Assembly: GCA_964035545.1 (NCBI GenBank)
Contig: OZ037767.1
Span: forward strand, 16,945,781 to 17,009,780
Length of the DNA stretch: 64,000 bases
Source: Bugula neritina
Taxonomy: Eukaryota; Bryozoa; Gymnolaemata; Cheilostomatida; Bugulidae
Direction: 5' to 3'
Below are positions 12,482 through 25,540 of this stretch, in pieces. Position 1 is the first letter of the stretch. Every line of letters begins with the position of its first letter. The notes under the pieces are model-generated. The model was not told the origin of the DNA, ran no database searches, and saw only the letters and a list, made by a program, of their open reading frames with translations. A program made the position numbers and the translations under genes.

Positions 12482-13954
12482 AGCATTAGGAAAGATGGGT
12501 TGATTCTGGTTACCTTCATCATTGAGAAACTGCCAAACCTGGAGGTAACATGTCTTTTGCTCACTCCATAGTCTAGTAGGCTATATATCTATTCTATTAC
12601 TCTTCCTATAGCCTACTATATGTATGGTACTTACTCTATAGTCTAGTATATATCTATTCTATTACTCACTCTATAGTCTAGTATATATCTACTCTATTAC
12701 TCACTCTATAGTTTAATATATATCTACTCTATAACTCACTCTATAGTCTAATATATATCTACTCTATTACTCACTCCATAGTCTAGTATCTATCTACTCC
12801 ATTACTAACTCTATAGTCTAATATATATCCATTCTATTACTCACTCTATAGTCTAGTATATATCTATTCTATTACTCACTCTATAGTCTAATATATATCC
12901 ATTCTATTACTCACTCTATAATCTAGTATATATCTACTCTATTACCAACTCTATAGCCTAGTATATATCTACTCTATTACTCACTCTATAGCCTAGTATA
13001 TATCTAGTCTACGACCCATATAAATTAAAGTTTATGTAGAACTGCTGAAACATTCTGAGTACAGGAAATGGTTGTGAACAATCTGAAGCTGATACAAGAC
13101 GCCAACTTCCTGTCTACGTCAGTGACTGCTCATCAGTGGATTTCTATGAAACAAGTGAGGCGTGTGTTGACTTATTATATACTGCAGAGGGAAAACTAGC
13201 CACAGGTGTCATTCTCAATGCTAACATGAGTATTGTTTTAGGTTCCTGCGCACTGCCTCCCGCAGCACTTGAGCGCGATGAGAGAAGAATATGACTACAC
13301 CATAGTTGCTCTGGAGCAGACCACCAACAGTAAACCACTAACTCACTATAACATGCCAGCTAAGACTCTTCTACTTCTCGGGTACAATTTTACTGTTCAA
13401 GATTATGAGTTTTCTACTGCTTTAAACAGCCTTTATCCATCTTGTTTGTTGGTTGACAATAACTAGATGCCATTAGTCTCTAGATTGTCTATAGCTATCA
13501 ACAGTTTTGATGAAAAATTTAATTTCCTCATTAGACTTATTAAACGTACAAGTTTGTGATGAATATATTGCAGTTAAATTTATCCTTTGCTTTGGTGTCC
13601 CTACATAGAGATGTGATCAGCAATATAAACTAAAGCTGACCTATATTTGCATTAAATTCTACCTCTCTAAACACCTAACTTAGAAGGTCACTTTTGATGT
13701 TTGACCTCCTTATAAGCCTGATGGCTACCAGTCAAAAGAGTTAACCATATTTGACTATATACTCATTGTATTTTAGCAATGAAAAAGAAGGAATTCCTGC
13801 AGAGCTCATACAGCTAGCTGATGTCTGCGTTATAGAAATATCACGACAAGGAATTATTCGCTCTCTTAATGTTCATGTCAGTGGAGCTCTTTTGATATGG
13901 GAGTACAGAAAGCAACGTCTGTTCGAACAGGAAGTCAGTGCAAAAACCTCATGA
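12482..13954 (+). CDS. TARBP1: C-terminal exons of a TARBP1-type tRNA 2'-O-ribose methyltransferase (SpoU/TrmH family)
   Basis: Four exons are read: 12,482-12,544, 13,065-13,154, 13,242-13,381 and 13,777-13,954 (stop TGA). Flanking splice sites are GT-AG and the phases join (0, 0, 2). The last exon encodes [20 protein letters not shown], then [20 protein letters not shown]. These are the SAM-binding knot motifs 2 and 3 of the SpoU family, in the form typical of animal TARBP1, which methylates the ribose of G18 in tRNA (family knowledge). The third exon gives [14 protein letters not shown] and ends KTLLLLG, continuing directly into NEKEGIP. The first exon resembles the GLIVVASLIDKPTNL segment, but the expected GGLCRTCE-like motif 1 that should follow is absent. 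Earlier exons were not found; they lie left of the window or are lost. Either this is a live gene with a very long intron, or a 3' remnant. Confidence 0.82.
12556..13016. repeat. 35-bp minisatellite in the TARBP1-like intron
   Basis: About 13 tandem units with the core CTATTACTCACTCTATAGTC followed by TAGTATATATCTA. It fills the intron between the first and second recognisable TARBP1-like exons, exactly where coding sequence for motif 1 would be expected. Confidence 0.92.
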
Positions 13955-14143
13955 CACAATGCATTATTATCATTTACGGAATGAAGGCAAATTAAAATTA
14001 AGCAGCAAAAGTGTTTTAGTCAACAATCACCTAGTGTAGTAATATGGGTATGGGGCTTCAAAGAACACTGTTTTTATTGATTCGTTAAATGATTCTGTCA
14101 AAAGACTAATGGGATAATATTTGTCATGTTATTTTATTTTGGT

Positions 14144-14149
14144 AATAAA
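14144..14149 (+). terminator. Polyadenylation signal AATAAA for the TARBP1-like gene
   Basis: AATAAA lies 190 bases after the TGA stop at 13,952-13,954, in an AT-rich 3' region. It is the first canonical signal downstream of the stop. Position and context fit, but no transcript evidence is available. Confidence 0.45.
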
Positions 14150-16890
14150 TCATATCACAAAAATGTTAATAAAATAAGTCAATATTATAGTTTTATTTAA
14201 AAATGGCAATAACAGTATCGAGGAACTAAGTTACTTCATATTGAAACAACTAACAAATTGCCAAACATTATTTTTTAACTATGCAATTATTATAAGGATT
14301 ACACATAGTTCTTTTTTACGTTTAAATTGCATAGTAAGCAGGTATCACATATATTTAGTCGGACTGTGTAGCTTTCATTTCTATGATAGTATTTTATCAA
14401 CAAAAGGAGAATAATAAAATGATTCTACCTCAATATGAGCAATATAAAACATTGAGAAGTGTGCTTAATTGTACCTAAATATTTATATTCAAAAACCTGC
14501 AACATGAAGCAACTACAAACACAACATAATTTTTAGTTGCTATTACTCTCCAATGACCAGTAGCTTAAGAGCAGAGCTTTGGGAGACAGAACTAGCAGCT
14601 AGCACATCGTTTAAAGCAGCACGTTTTTAAACATCTTAATTCAAACTATCCAGTGCTTGCTGGTAAATGAAGGAAGAAGGTATGATGAAGGGCTTTGTGT
14701 GTCGTCATGCCACCAGCAGTTGAAGGACCTTCAAAGAATAGTAGACTAAAAATTTAGCAGATTAACATTAGAAGTCATGTAGAGAAGGTGATGCAGGGAA
14801 TATGAAACATTCAGGTTCATCAACAATGTTGTCACAGTTTCATTATTTTTTGAGCTATGTATTACAAATATACAGGGTTTAACAATAAAAGATGGGGTAC
14901 AGCTACTTGTATATAGAAAAACGCATCAACTATATATAATACAGTTCAATTGGTATATATAGCAAAATATTCACAACTTAAAATGTAACTTTTAATTGGA
15001 AGTATAAAGGCTTTAGTTTTGGTATATTGTATATTAATGAGCCTATTGTGGAATATTACCTCCTGTGTTTGTGTGCGTGTGGGTGTGTGTGCAGGCATGG
15101 ATATATGAACAAGTTTTGCCACCGACATTCAAGCCAGTGCGTGCATATGCTCACTTAAGGAACTTTCGATGGTGTGTAAGCACAAACAATACAAAAACAA
15201 ACGGAATTGTAAACTAAATTATTCTATCACAACGACCTGAAGAGTATATGTACTATCACGAGATTATTTTGTTATACGAAACAGAGCTGTAGCCAAATAG
15301 ATAATCGATTATATGTAATTTTATCCAATATAGTACAATTCAATAATATGACTACTCCATTTTGTAATTAGGTATAAAAACTTTAAGTTCCTTTTAATTA
15401 ATTTTTACTCACAGATACGAGTGTGCAGTTGTTTACACACAAGAACTGCAGAAATAGAGAAAAATACCCCTTAATGCCAAGATAGTAAAGTTGTTTACCA
15501 ATCGACAGTGGTAACAACCACAATGAGTCATACATGTATTGAAATAAGTAAAGGACCCTTCAAAATCAAAGTTTGGCAACTATAAATTGTCAATTAATTA
15601 CCACAAAGAAAAAGCAAACCAACCAGAGCTTAGTAACTATACATTTGGAAAACAAGTAAAAAAAACAATGAGTACACTGTAGGTAAACTAGAAAATAGCC
15701 ATTAGTTTTCATTCTTTAATCGCTATGTGATATCTAACATGCCCTAGCATGGTGGACCAATCATCAATTTTAACAACTTTAAAAGCAGTTTTTGAATTTT
15801 TTTTCATGGTTCTTAACTTTGTATGTTGAACAACTAAAAGAAAACCAGGATTTTATGCTTTGTATTACAATTTCAATGATCATACTGAGTCAGCTTTATA
15901 CCAATACATATACGAATATTTGGTACTAGCTACTGCTTATTAATTACAAAAGCTAATTTTATCTTGCAATATTATCTGTAAAGCTTTTTTCTTGAGCTAG
16001 ACTAGGCTTGGGGACCACACTTCATCTGGGCCAGGATTAGTAGCTGTTCCACCACTAGTTGTTAAATTGCAAATTCAATTGCAAAGCTAAAGTGACTCAG
16101 CTTGACTCAGCTATATAGCAGCTAGCTACTGTTACCTATTAAGCTCTCACATTATTTTGAGCTAATATATTAATCAGTATCCTACAAGGCATAGACCTAC
16201 AAGGTAGCTATGTTGTATTCTATTACATAATTATATATTCAATTTTTGTTTTTTTTATAATTTAGAGTGTTGTAGCTTCAATGAATAATGATATAATATC
16301 TTGTATTTATGTTTTTGTATCACTGTCAGTTGATCATTTATTATATAGTTAGTATTGTTTAATAAGTTTCAAGGTTGGTAAACCACCAGTTTCAGATTAA
16401 AAATAAAGATGACATACAACCCGTGAGCCTTTCTGGCATAGTGGTTTATTCAACTGGCAACCTTGAAGTAAAAACTTCATATTATCTGTACCTCTACAAT
16501 GCTGAAGGCTGTTAAATCCCAAATCTCACTCTGAAACATACAGATATTGAATCTTTTCAGATATGGGAAAGTACCATATGAGCATGCAGTGCTTGTAAAA
16601 GAAAATGTCTGGTAGCTCTAGCCCAAATGCACTTTTCAATTTAGCTATGTGATGCAGACACATGACTACAAGTTTGGCTCAATAAAAGACTCAGGAGTTA
16701 TTCACTATTAAAAAATTAACATCCTTTTTGAGTTTTGCTGTGATGTTCCAGCATAAGCTGCTCAGTTTTGTCCATGTTTAATAAAACTGAAAAAAAATTT
16801 TACAGAGAAACCAGTGGCCACTATAAGCTTATACCAGTTTTAAGAAAAATCGGTTTCTCATGGAAACTCAAAAAAATACTTTGGCCAGTA
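14150..16890. other. Intergenic AT-rich sequence, nothing recognised
   Basis: No conserved coding signal, repeat array or duplication partner was found. A short GT-rich tract lies at 15,065-15,095. Confidence 0.5.
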
Positions 16891-16894
16891 TCAA

Positions 16895-17600
16895 GTTTGA
16901 AGAACACATCAAATATATAACTGTACCAAGAGTTTACTGAACACCCACCAAACAGGTTTGAGCAAAGTGGAGATTCCTCTCTAGTGATGAGGATACACTC
17001 CCAAGTGAGACAAGTATAAATTGCTTTCTCTCTAAACCTGTGTTGTGCCATGTTCAACATAATAAAAATCTCCATTCATTTAGGATGGATGAGATGCCAT
17101 ACATTAAATAAAAAGCAGCTCAAGCCAGCAAGTATTGGTTGAAAAGTTTCACATAGTATGAGTGCTCCTATATTTAATGAAGGTTTAGGGAGGTGGTTTT
17201 AATTTATATTTTAACAAATAAAATTGCCATTTAATTGTGTATGCTGTCACCATGTGACCAAAATGTTGGTGAGACACTGCGGGTGGATGTAAAGTTACAA
17301 ATCAACTCCCATATAAGGTACTGCACTGCTTCAGGTGCTACCAGCACTTGAAGTGTTGTCAGTCTTTTAGCGTAAAAGAACCAAGTGCCACTAATTTCAT
17401 GGAGTCATTCACTTTTGAACAAAAGTAAAGAAGTTACACTGCATCACATATGCACAAATTTCTATTACCAAAGACATAAAATATATCCAGGTATATGCTG
17501 AAAATCAGGTATGTCTCTCTCATTCAACATCTCTATTTTTATGCTGCGATACCTCTGTTTATCTCGAAGAAAAAACTAGCTCAAATATGGACACTTTTGA
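16895..17600 (+). pseudogene. Oldest decayed copy of exons 1-3 of the 18-exon gene
   Basis: At about 16,945-17,010 the sequence aligns with coding exon 1 of the main gene: the CTAGTGATGAGGATACAC segment matches its CACTGGTGATGAATATGC. The ATG has become AGG and the donor is gone. At 17,330-17,435 there is a match to the 3' half of exon 2. At 17,545-17,600 a weak match to exon 3 (AAAAACTAGCTC) follows. All frames are broken. This is the most diverged of the copies seen. Confidence 0.55.
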
Positions 17601-18376
17601 AAGTAGGGCTTTAAAAAATTGAAGAGATCAACAAACATGAAAAAACCACTCACAAAACTATCTCCTAGACTTATAAGAAAAACTGTAATAGAAAAATACC
17701 GCTTGCTAGAACTAAAATTCACAAGGCTGTCAAATCATAATTGTATTATATTATGCTGCTTATATAGTATTAAAATAAGGCAGAATGATAAGTGCTAAGA
17801 TAATGAAAAATAAAGAGAAGCTTTTGCCAAAAAAAATCTAAAATTTAATTGATGCCTACTACCTACAAGAAGACTTTGTTTTAAAAGCAATTACAAAGCT
17901 GTCTTGGTTTACATGCTAGTGAACCTTAGTTTCACTTTTTAACAACATGCAAAAGTAGAGAAAAAAAGAATGCTATTATCATGCTGATTTATTTCATCTT
18001 TTTTTAAAATTGAGAAAGAGTTTCACTAAAACTGTCACTAAATTAATAGGTAAAGAAGTTTACTGAAAAAAGAAAAAGAATGAAAAAAAAAAACCGATTA
18101 CCCTGAAAAAAATATTTTTAGCAGTTTAACATCTGGTTACCAACCCAAGCTCTATTCTAACTTCTAGCTCAACCATGTCAGATTATAAGTCTGCCACTCA
18201 TGCAGCTATGAGCTTTGCCTCTCTACGATTCAGCAAGCAGTCTGGCTCAGAGAATGCTAACAGCTTTGAGCTCAGCTTCAGTGTAAACTGGCAGTTTTGC
18301 TGTGACCTTGGCTTAAATGTGGTTTTTACTGCTACAAATATAACTATACCAGCAGTTTACCGAACACCTCCTATTC

Positions 18377-18438
18377 ATGGTTGGACGGTTGGAGAGTTTC
18401 CTCTTTAGTGATGAGGATACACCTCCAAGTGAGGCAAC
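18377..18438 (+). pseudogene. Copy of exon 1 of the 18-exon gene, start codon kept
   Basis: An ATG opens MVGRLESFLFSDEDTPPSEA, matching exon 1 of the main gene (MLGRLWNFLTGDEYAPPRQT) at 10 of 20 residues. The exon length of 62 is kept. The following bases GTAAAAG could act as a weak donor. No coherent downstream exons follow in frame: the next recognisable piece is an exon-5-like copy with stops at 18,911. Confidence 0.65.
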
Positions 18439-18910
18439 GTAAAAGTTTTTTTTTTTTGAACCCGCCTTTATCTGGGAAACAAGGTTTTAGAAATGGTGGC
18501 AAATTCAGGTTAACAGGTCAGGACGTTGATCAGAGTACTGTAGGTAACTATTATAGTAAAGCAGTAAATGCAAAGCAGAGGTCACCCATGTGGCTATAAC
18601 TTTCAACAAAAATCTAGACACCTAATAAGCATTGAAAAAATTGCGTTTGAAAATCAATATAGGCAATTTACTATGCCCATCGTACCTGTAAACATCCGTA
18701 CACACATTTTTATTGGCAAATAGCTCACACCTGCACACCAATGTAAACATTGAGACAAGAGTTGTAAGATTCTGTAGGACATTTGCCAATCGGCCTGTTA
18801 AGTGCATTCAACCAATTGTTTCTGAGAAAAGCAACTCCGAGAATTGTTAGAATATTGTAGCAAATTCAAGCTGGTTAAATGTTATATAAAACAATACAAC
18901 ACGTTTATAT

Positions 18911-19143
18911 CCTAATGCAGCCGAAGCCCAGTCCCCCAGCAGTCAAGGAAAATTGTTGCAGGGAACAAATGTTCATTTTGACAATACCCTAAGCAGCCGC
19001 AATCCGAGCAGCAAAGACGTTGCTGTACAACATGAGACAGCGCATGGGGTCCTGCGGTGGTGAGTTCAGCAGCCTGTCCCATGCAGTCATCTGTGCCCAT
19101 GGAAATGCCTTTGCTCTGCCAATGTCATACTGTTTGGAGCAGC
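18911..19143 (+). pseudogene. Decayed copy of exon 5 of the 18-exon gene (unit A)
   Basis: From an AG at 18,920 the sequence aligns with exon 5 of the main gene. Shared stretches include GAGCAGCAAAGACGTTGCTG and GTCATCTGTGCCCATGGAAA, equivalents of the main gene's AGCGGCAGCGGCGTTGCTG and CCACCTGTGCTCAGGGGAAT. A TGA stops the expected frame after about 20 codons. Confidence 0.75.
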
Positions 19144-19338
19144 AAACAGGTGTGTAAGGAACTATCATACTAACATTTCACATAATAATTACATCATATT
19201 ATGAGATATATTGCATGGTACGCGATCTTAATTACAACACATTATTGCATTATTTATATTATTATAATGAATATTTACTATTAGTATTATGCATTTTTAG
19301 TTGTTTCACAAATCCTATTGTTTCCATCAGTTTTCAAG

Positions 19339-19440
19339 GATTTATGTGATTGCCATCCACAGTATACAATTAGAAAATGTGACTGGAAAAGTCACTTAGC
19401 TGGACACAAAAGAGGCTTTCGGAGAAAAAAAAGAGAATAA
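19339..19440 (+). pseudogene. Decayed copy of exon 8 of the 18-exon gene (unit A)
   Basis: After TTTTCAAG, the phase-2 frame reads RIYVIAIHSIQLENVTG, then meets a TAG. It matches exon 8 (RTYVIQNHFIQSESMTG). The donor is replaced by an A-rich run. Further on, 19,560-19,675 holds the 3' half of an exon-2 copy with its intron. Confidence 0.75.
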
Positions 19441-20914
19441 AAAAGATTACTCTGAAAAATGCTAGTCAACACTGTGATGTTCTCTATAAAGCATTATTAT
19501 GCTATCACTAGAATAGGAGATTAGCCAACACAGTGAGTGAAGAGCACGGCAACAAGTGCTGCTTCAGATGTTACTAGCAGTTGAAGTGTCACCAGTCTTT
19601 AGGAATAAAGGAACCACAAGCCACTAATTTCATGGGGTCGTTCTATCCTGAGCAGAGGTAACAAAGTTACACTTTATCATATGCACTGTTTTCTACTACC
19701 AGTGATATAAAATATATACAGGGTATATGCTGAAAATCAATTATCCTGCTCTCAATCCATATCTGCATATGTAAGCTGTGAAACCTGATTGTTTCTAAAA
19801 GTAAAAACTAGCTCAAATAATGACTGATGTGAAAACTGGGCTTGAAAAACAGACAAGTGTGTCAAACACAACCAAAAACCTAAATGAAAGCTTGCAACTT
19901 GTCAACTATCAGAAAGAAGAAGAACAAGAAGGGCCAAAATTTATATCAAGAACCTCTCTTGCCACGACATGAAAAAACTCACTTCCCAGCTTGTTATCTA
20001 TACAGGTATTGCTGGTTTCATAAAATAGGGTCACTATTTGAGCATCAAATACTAGCAAGCTAATCTCATGTTTTTATAAATTACAGAAGCTATTTCATGT
20101 GTTGTAGGGTATTTTTTTTGCAAAATGTTTAAAACTGTACCACTCTTTCTCTCTTAAATCATTTGCAGATGTGAAACACCTGCGAATTATATGAGATGTT
20201 GACAAGCAAAAGCTTTGTTGGTGGCCAAAGAGCCAAAGGTTTGACACACCGTGGAAGATTAAAGATGAGAGAAGATGATGTGTAAATGTCATAAGATGAA
20301 AAGTATGAGTTAACTATGTTTCAGTAACAACATCGATTTTTAAGCAATGCATAGTAACCAGTGTTAAGATAATCTATGCAAGTTTTAATATGTTTAACCA
20401 ATGTGCTTATCAAAAACAAAGCACACTGGAAATTCTTACTAGTGCTTTAAAATGGTATGAGGTAAGTTTTAAAAGGAACTTCCCTTTTTATATCATTTCC
20501 CTGCAAAAGATATACCCAATATTAACAATTGACAAAATATTCAAAATTTGTTGTTACTGCAGTCAAATTAATGACTGGATTAAAGTGATTTGTATGACGC
20601 ATGCATTTCGTTCATGCAAAATTACTTTTCATTTTTATATGTTCATGGTTGTAGTATACTTGTAAAAGTTTTTTATATTGCTCTGTGAATAGTGGTATTC
20701 ATTTAAAGCCAATGCTTTTTGAACTAGTAAAATAAACTTGGTATTAAATTAATCTTGTAAAAACCAATTATTTTGTTTTATTATGCAATCATTTGAATTG
20801 TTTGCTCCATTCTAGATGCGTTAATCTAAGTCCAACTGTTGGGTCATACCACAGTAAAAAACTTAATTTTTTGTTTAAAAGTTCTTTATAATGTGCTAGA
20901 TGTGGCACAAAGGT

Positions 20915-21400
20915 TTCTTGTTAGACGTGCACTGATCAGGCGACCCAGCGCATCCAACTTCATAACTCTGAAAAAATCAACCCCTTGAAGAGATAAGAAA
21001 ATTGTGCTGACAATGCACTGAGCTACCTGTCAGTTTACTGAGATGGTATACTGTTCTAGCAGTGAGACCTCGATCTTTTTCGGAGTGAAAACTAGCTCTG
21101 AGTTCATTTTAGTCCTTCCACAGAGAAAAAATTGCGCAGACCTAAGAGGACTCCATTCACCATTAGCCATGTACGCCAGGCTGCGCGAGAAATGACAGTA
21201 AAAGTTGTAGTGGCAATTAGTTTTAGAGTTATATAACACAATGCAGGGGTCATTCATCTTGTATTTTGTATATAGGTTATATCTTGCATTCTGTATATAG
21301 GTCACATGTTGTATATAGGTCACATCTGCTTGCCAATGTGGACGTCGAAGCAGGTGTTGAGGTTTATGTGCACATAATGACTACGATGTAATAAACCAAT
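20915..21400 (+). pseudogene. Decayed exon 4 and exon 3 copies of the 18-exon gene (unit A)
   Basis: About 20,920-20,993 matches the end of exon 4 (GACCCAGCGCATCCAAC) but ends AGAGATAAG, a lost donor. 21,063-21,192 matches exon 3: after the acceptor it reads SETSIFFGVKTSSEFILVLP, like exon 3's SETSIFLRVRPGSEVTLVIP, and then shifts frame, with the donor GAGGTGAG changed to GAAATGAC. 21,313-21,365 matches the start of exon 4 (GTCACATCTGC). Order and spacing differ from the main gene, so pieces have been rearranged. Confidence 0.75.
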
Positions 21401-21655
21401 GGCTTCACATTTGATCTCGATTATAAGAAAATTCAGATTGCATGTGCCATCTTACTACTAGTATCATATCGATATTTTCTAATTCTTTGCTTCTCCACAG
21501 TCAGGTTGGTTTTTACTTGCATATACTAGTGCTCTGAAGTCACAGTTTAAAGGAAACAATTTTAAAAGATGGGACGTCTAACCAATTAAATAAGGGTTTT
21601 TGTGATGAACAGATATATGTAATTATATCAACAGTTTACCCAACATCCACCAGCC

Positions 21656-22420
21656 ATGCTTGGGCGACTGTGGAATTTTCTCACTGGTGATGAAGATGCA
21701 CTTCTGAGCCAGACCAGTTGATAATTGTTTCTTTCTAAACCATTGCTATACCATGCATAAATTGTTAAAAATCTCTTACTCATATACGATGGATGGATCA
21801 AATTGCCATTCAACTGCACAATTATGATACTGTCATGCACAAAAGTAGGTCACCACGTATTAATGTAAAGTTGCAAATCACCCCCATATAAGGTACCGTA
21901 TTTAGGCGTATCCAAAGGAAATATATGCAACACTGCTGCAGGCTGCATATTGTAACATCCATTCTGTTTTTATTTCAGCTCTGCTCAAAGCACCTGCTTA
22001 AGTGCAACCAGCCCTGGGGGTATGCATAAACTTTTTAGTGTAAAAAACACTGCCAGCTACTCCAATCTTGCAAAGCCCTTTTCTTAAAAGCAAGGGTAAA
22101 AAATTAAACTGTACTATAAGTATTGAATGCCAATACCAAAGGTATAAAGTGCATGCTGAAAATGATATCCGTTCTACTCCTATCTCGGTTTTTGAAGAGC
22201 GAAACCCCAATCTTCTTCAAAGTGGGACCTGGCTCAGAGTTTAATCTGGTCATTCCATAGAGCCAGAAATCTCGTGGACTCAAGATTTATGCTAAAAATT
22301 GTCTCCGTTTTCACACGGTGAAATCACAATCTTCCTCAAAGTGAGACCTAAATCACAGATTACTCTGATCAGTTTACAGATGAAAAAATCGTGTAGACTC
22401 AGGACTACTCGAGAAAAGTG
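21656..22420 (+). pseudogene. Decayed copy of exons 1, 2 and 3 of the 18-exon gene
   Basis: Exon 1 copy at 21,656-21,717 reads MLGRLWNFLTGDEDALLSQT, with the donor GT changed to TT. Exon 2 copy starts at 21,979 and reads SSAQSTCLSATSPGG onward in the expected phase to a TAA at 22,085. Two exon-3-like stretches follow, at about 22,190-22,275 and 22,317-22,417. The gene order 1-2-3 is kept here but each piece carries a disabling change. Confidence 0.75.
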
Positions 22421-22610
22421 AGTAACAGAAGTGGTGGCGGCAAGTAGTTTCATAGTCTTAAAATTTACATAACACAATACAGGAATCATTTATATCATGT
22501 TGTACCCTGCATATAAGTCACATCTAGTTACCACTGTAGATGTGGAGACAGGAGTTGAGAGGCCAAGCTAGAATTGTGCTGAGCAGCTCCCTAATGCATT
22601 TAACTGCGTG

Positions 22611-25540
22611 CCTTTATCTGGGAAACAAGGTTTTAGAAATGGTGGGAAATTGGAATAAATTCAGGTTAACAGGTCAGGAGGTTGATTAGAGTACTGTAGG
22701 TAACTATTAAAGTAGCGTTTTACATAATTATTACATCGTAATATATCATGTGACACATTTAATGTTGCTATCTTTATTACAATAAACTATTGTCATATAA
22801 ATTATAATATTTAGTTGTAGGGCCTGCACATATAAACGCAAAGCAGAGATCACCCATGTGGCTATAACTTTTAACAAAAACCTAGACACCTAATAAGCAT
22901 TCAAAGAATTGCGTTTGAAAATCAATAGAGGCAATTTGCTATGCCCATCGTACCTGTAAACATCTGTACACACACCTTTATTGGCAAGTAGCTAACACCT
23001 GCACACCAATGTGAACATTGAGACAGGAGTTGTAAGATTCTGTAGGACATTTGCCATTCGGTCTGCTTAGTGCATTCAACCAATTGTTTCTGAGAAAAGC
23101 AACTGCCAAAATTGGTAGAAGATTGCAACGGATTCAAGCTGGTTAAATGTTATATAAAACTATACAAAATGTTTATATCCTAATGCAGCCAGAGCCAAAT
23201 CGCCCAACAGTTGAGGAAAATTGTTGCAGGGAAAAAATGTTCACTTTGATAATACCCTAAGCAGCCGCAAGCCGAGCAGCAAAGACGTTGCTGTACAACA
23301 TGAGACAGCGCATGGGGTCCTGCGGTGGTGAGTTCAGCATCCTGTCCCATGCAGTCATCTGTGCCCATAGAAATGATTTTGCTCTGCCAATGTTATACTG
23401 TTTGGAGCAGCAAACAGGTTTGTAAGGAACTATTATACTAACATTTCACATGGTTATTACATTATATTATGAGATATATTACATAGTACGCGATCTTTAT
23501 TACAATGCATTATTATCATTATTTATATTATTATAATGAATATTTACTATTAATATTATGCATTTTTAGTTGTTTTACATATCCTATTGTTTCCATCAAT
23601 TTTCAAGGATTTACGTGATTGCCATCCACAGTATACAATTAGAAAATGTGACTGGAAAAGTCATTTAGCTGGACACAAAAGAGGCTTTTGGAAAAAAAAG
23701 AGAATGTAAAAAAGACTACTCTGAAAAATGCTAGTCAACACTGTGATGTTCTGTACAAAGCATTATTATGCTCTAACTAGAATAGGAGATTAGCCAACAC
23801 AGTGAGTGAAGAGCACGGCAACAAGTGCTGCTTCAGATGCTACTATCAGGTGAAGTGTCCCCATTCTTTAAGAATGAAAGAACCACAAGCCACTAATTTT
23901 AAGGAGTCATTCTATCCTGAGCAGAGGTAACACAGTTACACTTTATCATATGCACTGTTTTCTACTACCAGTGATATAAAATATATACAGGGTATATGCT
24001 GAAAATCAATTATCCTGCTCTCAATCCATATCTGCATACGTATGCTGTGAAACCTGATATTTTCTTAAAGTAAAAACTAGCTCAAATGATGACTGATGTG
24101 AAAACTGGGCTTGAAAAACAGACAAGTGTGTTAAACACAACCAAAAACTTAAACGAAAGCTTGCAACTTGTCAACTATCAGAAAGAAGGAGAACATGAAG
24201 AGCCAAAATTTATATCAAGAACCTCTCTTGCCACGACATGAAAAAACTCACTTCCCAGCTTGTTATCTATACAGGTATTGCTGGTTTCATAAAATAGGGT
24301 CACTATTTGAGCATCAAATACTAGCAAGCTAATCTCATGTTTTTATAAATTACAGAAGCTATTTCATGTGTCATAGGGTATTTTTTTTGCAAAATGTTTA
24401 AAACTGTACCACTCTTTCTCTCTTAAATCATTTGCAGATGTGAAACACCTGCGAATTATATGAGATGTTGACAAGCAAAAGCTTTGTTGGTGGCCAAAGA
24501 GTCAAAGGTTTGACACACCGTGGAAGATTAAAGATGAGAGAAGATGATGTGTAAATGTCATAAAATGAAAAGTATCAGTTAACTATGTTTCAGTAACATC
24601 ATCTATTTTTAAGCAATGAGTAGTAAGCAGTGTTAAGATAATCTATGCAAGTTTTAATATGTTTAACCAATGTGCTTATCGAAAACAAAGCACACTGGAA
24701 ATTCTTACTAGTGCTTTAAAATGGTATGAGGTAAGTTTTGAAAGGAACTTCCCATTTTATATCATTCCCCTGCAAAAGATATTCCCAATATTAACAGTCG
24801 ACAAAATATTCAATTTTTGTTGTTATTGCAGTCAAATTAATGACTGGATTAAAGTGATTTGTATGACGTATGCATTTCTTTTATGCAAAATTACTTTTCA
24901 CTTTTATATGCTCATGGTTGTAGTATACTTGTAAAAGTTTTTTATATTGCTCTGTGAATAGTGGTATTCATTTAAAGCCAATGCTTTTTGAACTAGTAAA
25001 ATAAACTTGGTATTAAATTATTCTTGTAAAAACCAATTATTTTGTTTTATTATGCAATCATTTGAATTGTCCGCTTCATTCTAGATGCATTAATCTAAGT
25101 CCAACTGTTGGGTCATACCATAGTAAAAAACTTAAATTTTTGTTTAGAAGTTTTTTATAATGTGCTAAATGTAGCACAAAGGTTTCTTGTTAGACGTGCA
25201 CTGATCAAGCGGCCCAGCGCATCCAACTTCATAACTCTGAAAAAATCAACCCCTTGAAGAGATAAGAAAATTGTGCTGACAATGCACTGAGCTACCTGTC
25301 AGTTTACTGAGATGGTAAACTGTTCTTGCAGTGAGACCTCGATCTTTTTCGGAGTGAAAACTAGCTCCGAGTTCATTTTAGTCCTTCCACAGAGAAAAAA
25401 TTGCGCAGACCTAGGAGGACTCCATTCACCATTAGCCATGTACACCGGGCTGCGCAAGAAATGGAAGTGAAAGTTGTAGTGGCAAGTAGTTTTAGAGTTA
25501 TATAACACAATGCCGAGGTCATGTATCCATCTTGTAAATA
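22611..25540 (+). repeat. Tandem segmental duplication, unit B (partner of unit A)
   Basis: Direct repeat of 18,463-21,400 (landmarks given there). Within it lie the exon-5-like copy at 23,187-23,410, the exon-8-like copy from 23,608, the exon-2 3' copy at 23,830-23,945, the exon-4 end at 25,190-25,262 and the exon-3 copy at 25,332-25,470. Both units share the same stop in the exon-8 copy (GTCACTTAG and GTCATTTAG), so the exon was already dead before this duplication. Confidence 0.85.

Larger units (their letters stand above)
18463..21400 (+). repeat. Tandem segmental duplication, unit A (partner at 22,611-25,540)
   Basis: This stretch matches 22,611-25,540 in direct orientation. The offset is about 4.15 kb at the start and 4.27 kb later; the difference includes an insertion of roughly 125 bases at 22,690-22,830. 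Landmarks: CCTTTATCTGGGAAACAAGG at both starts, exon-5-like sequence at 18,911 and 23,180, exon-8-like at 19,339 and 23,608, and a 91-codon open frame at 20,390 and 24,659. The 91-codon frame differs by scattered amino-acid changes and shows no recognised domain. Confidence 0.85.

Noticed and set aside
20390-20665. 91-codon frame conserved at 24,659-24,934
   Set aside because: It lies in a recent tandem duplication, so conservation is expected without function. No domain was recognised and changes are not concentrated at third codon positions.
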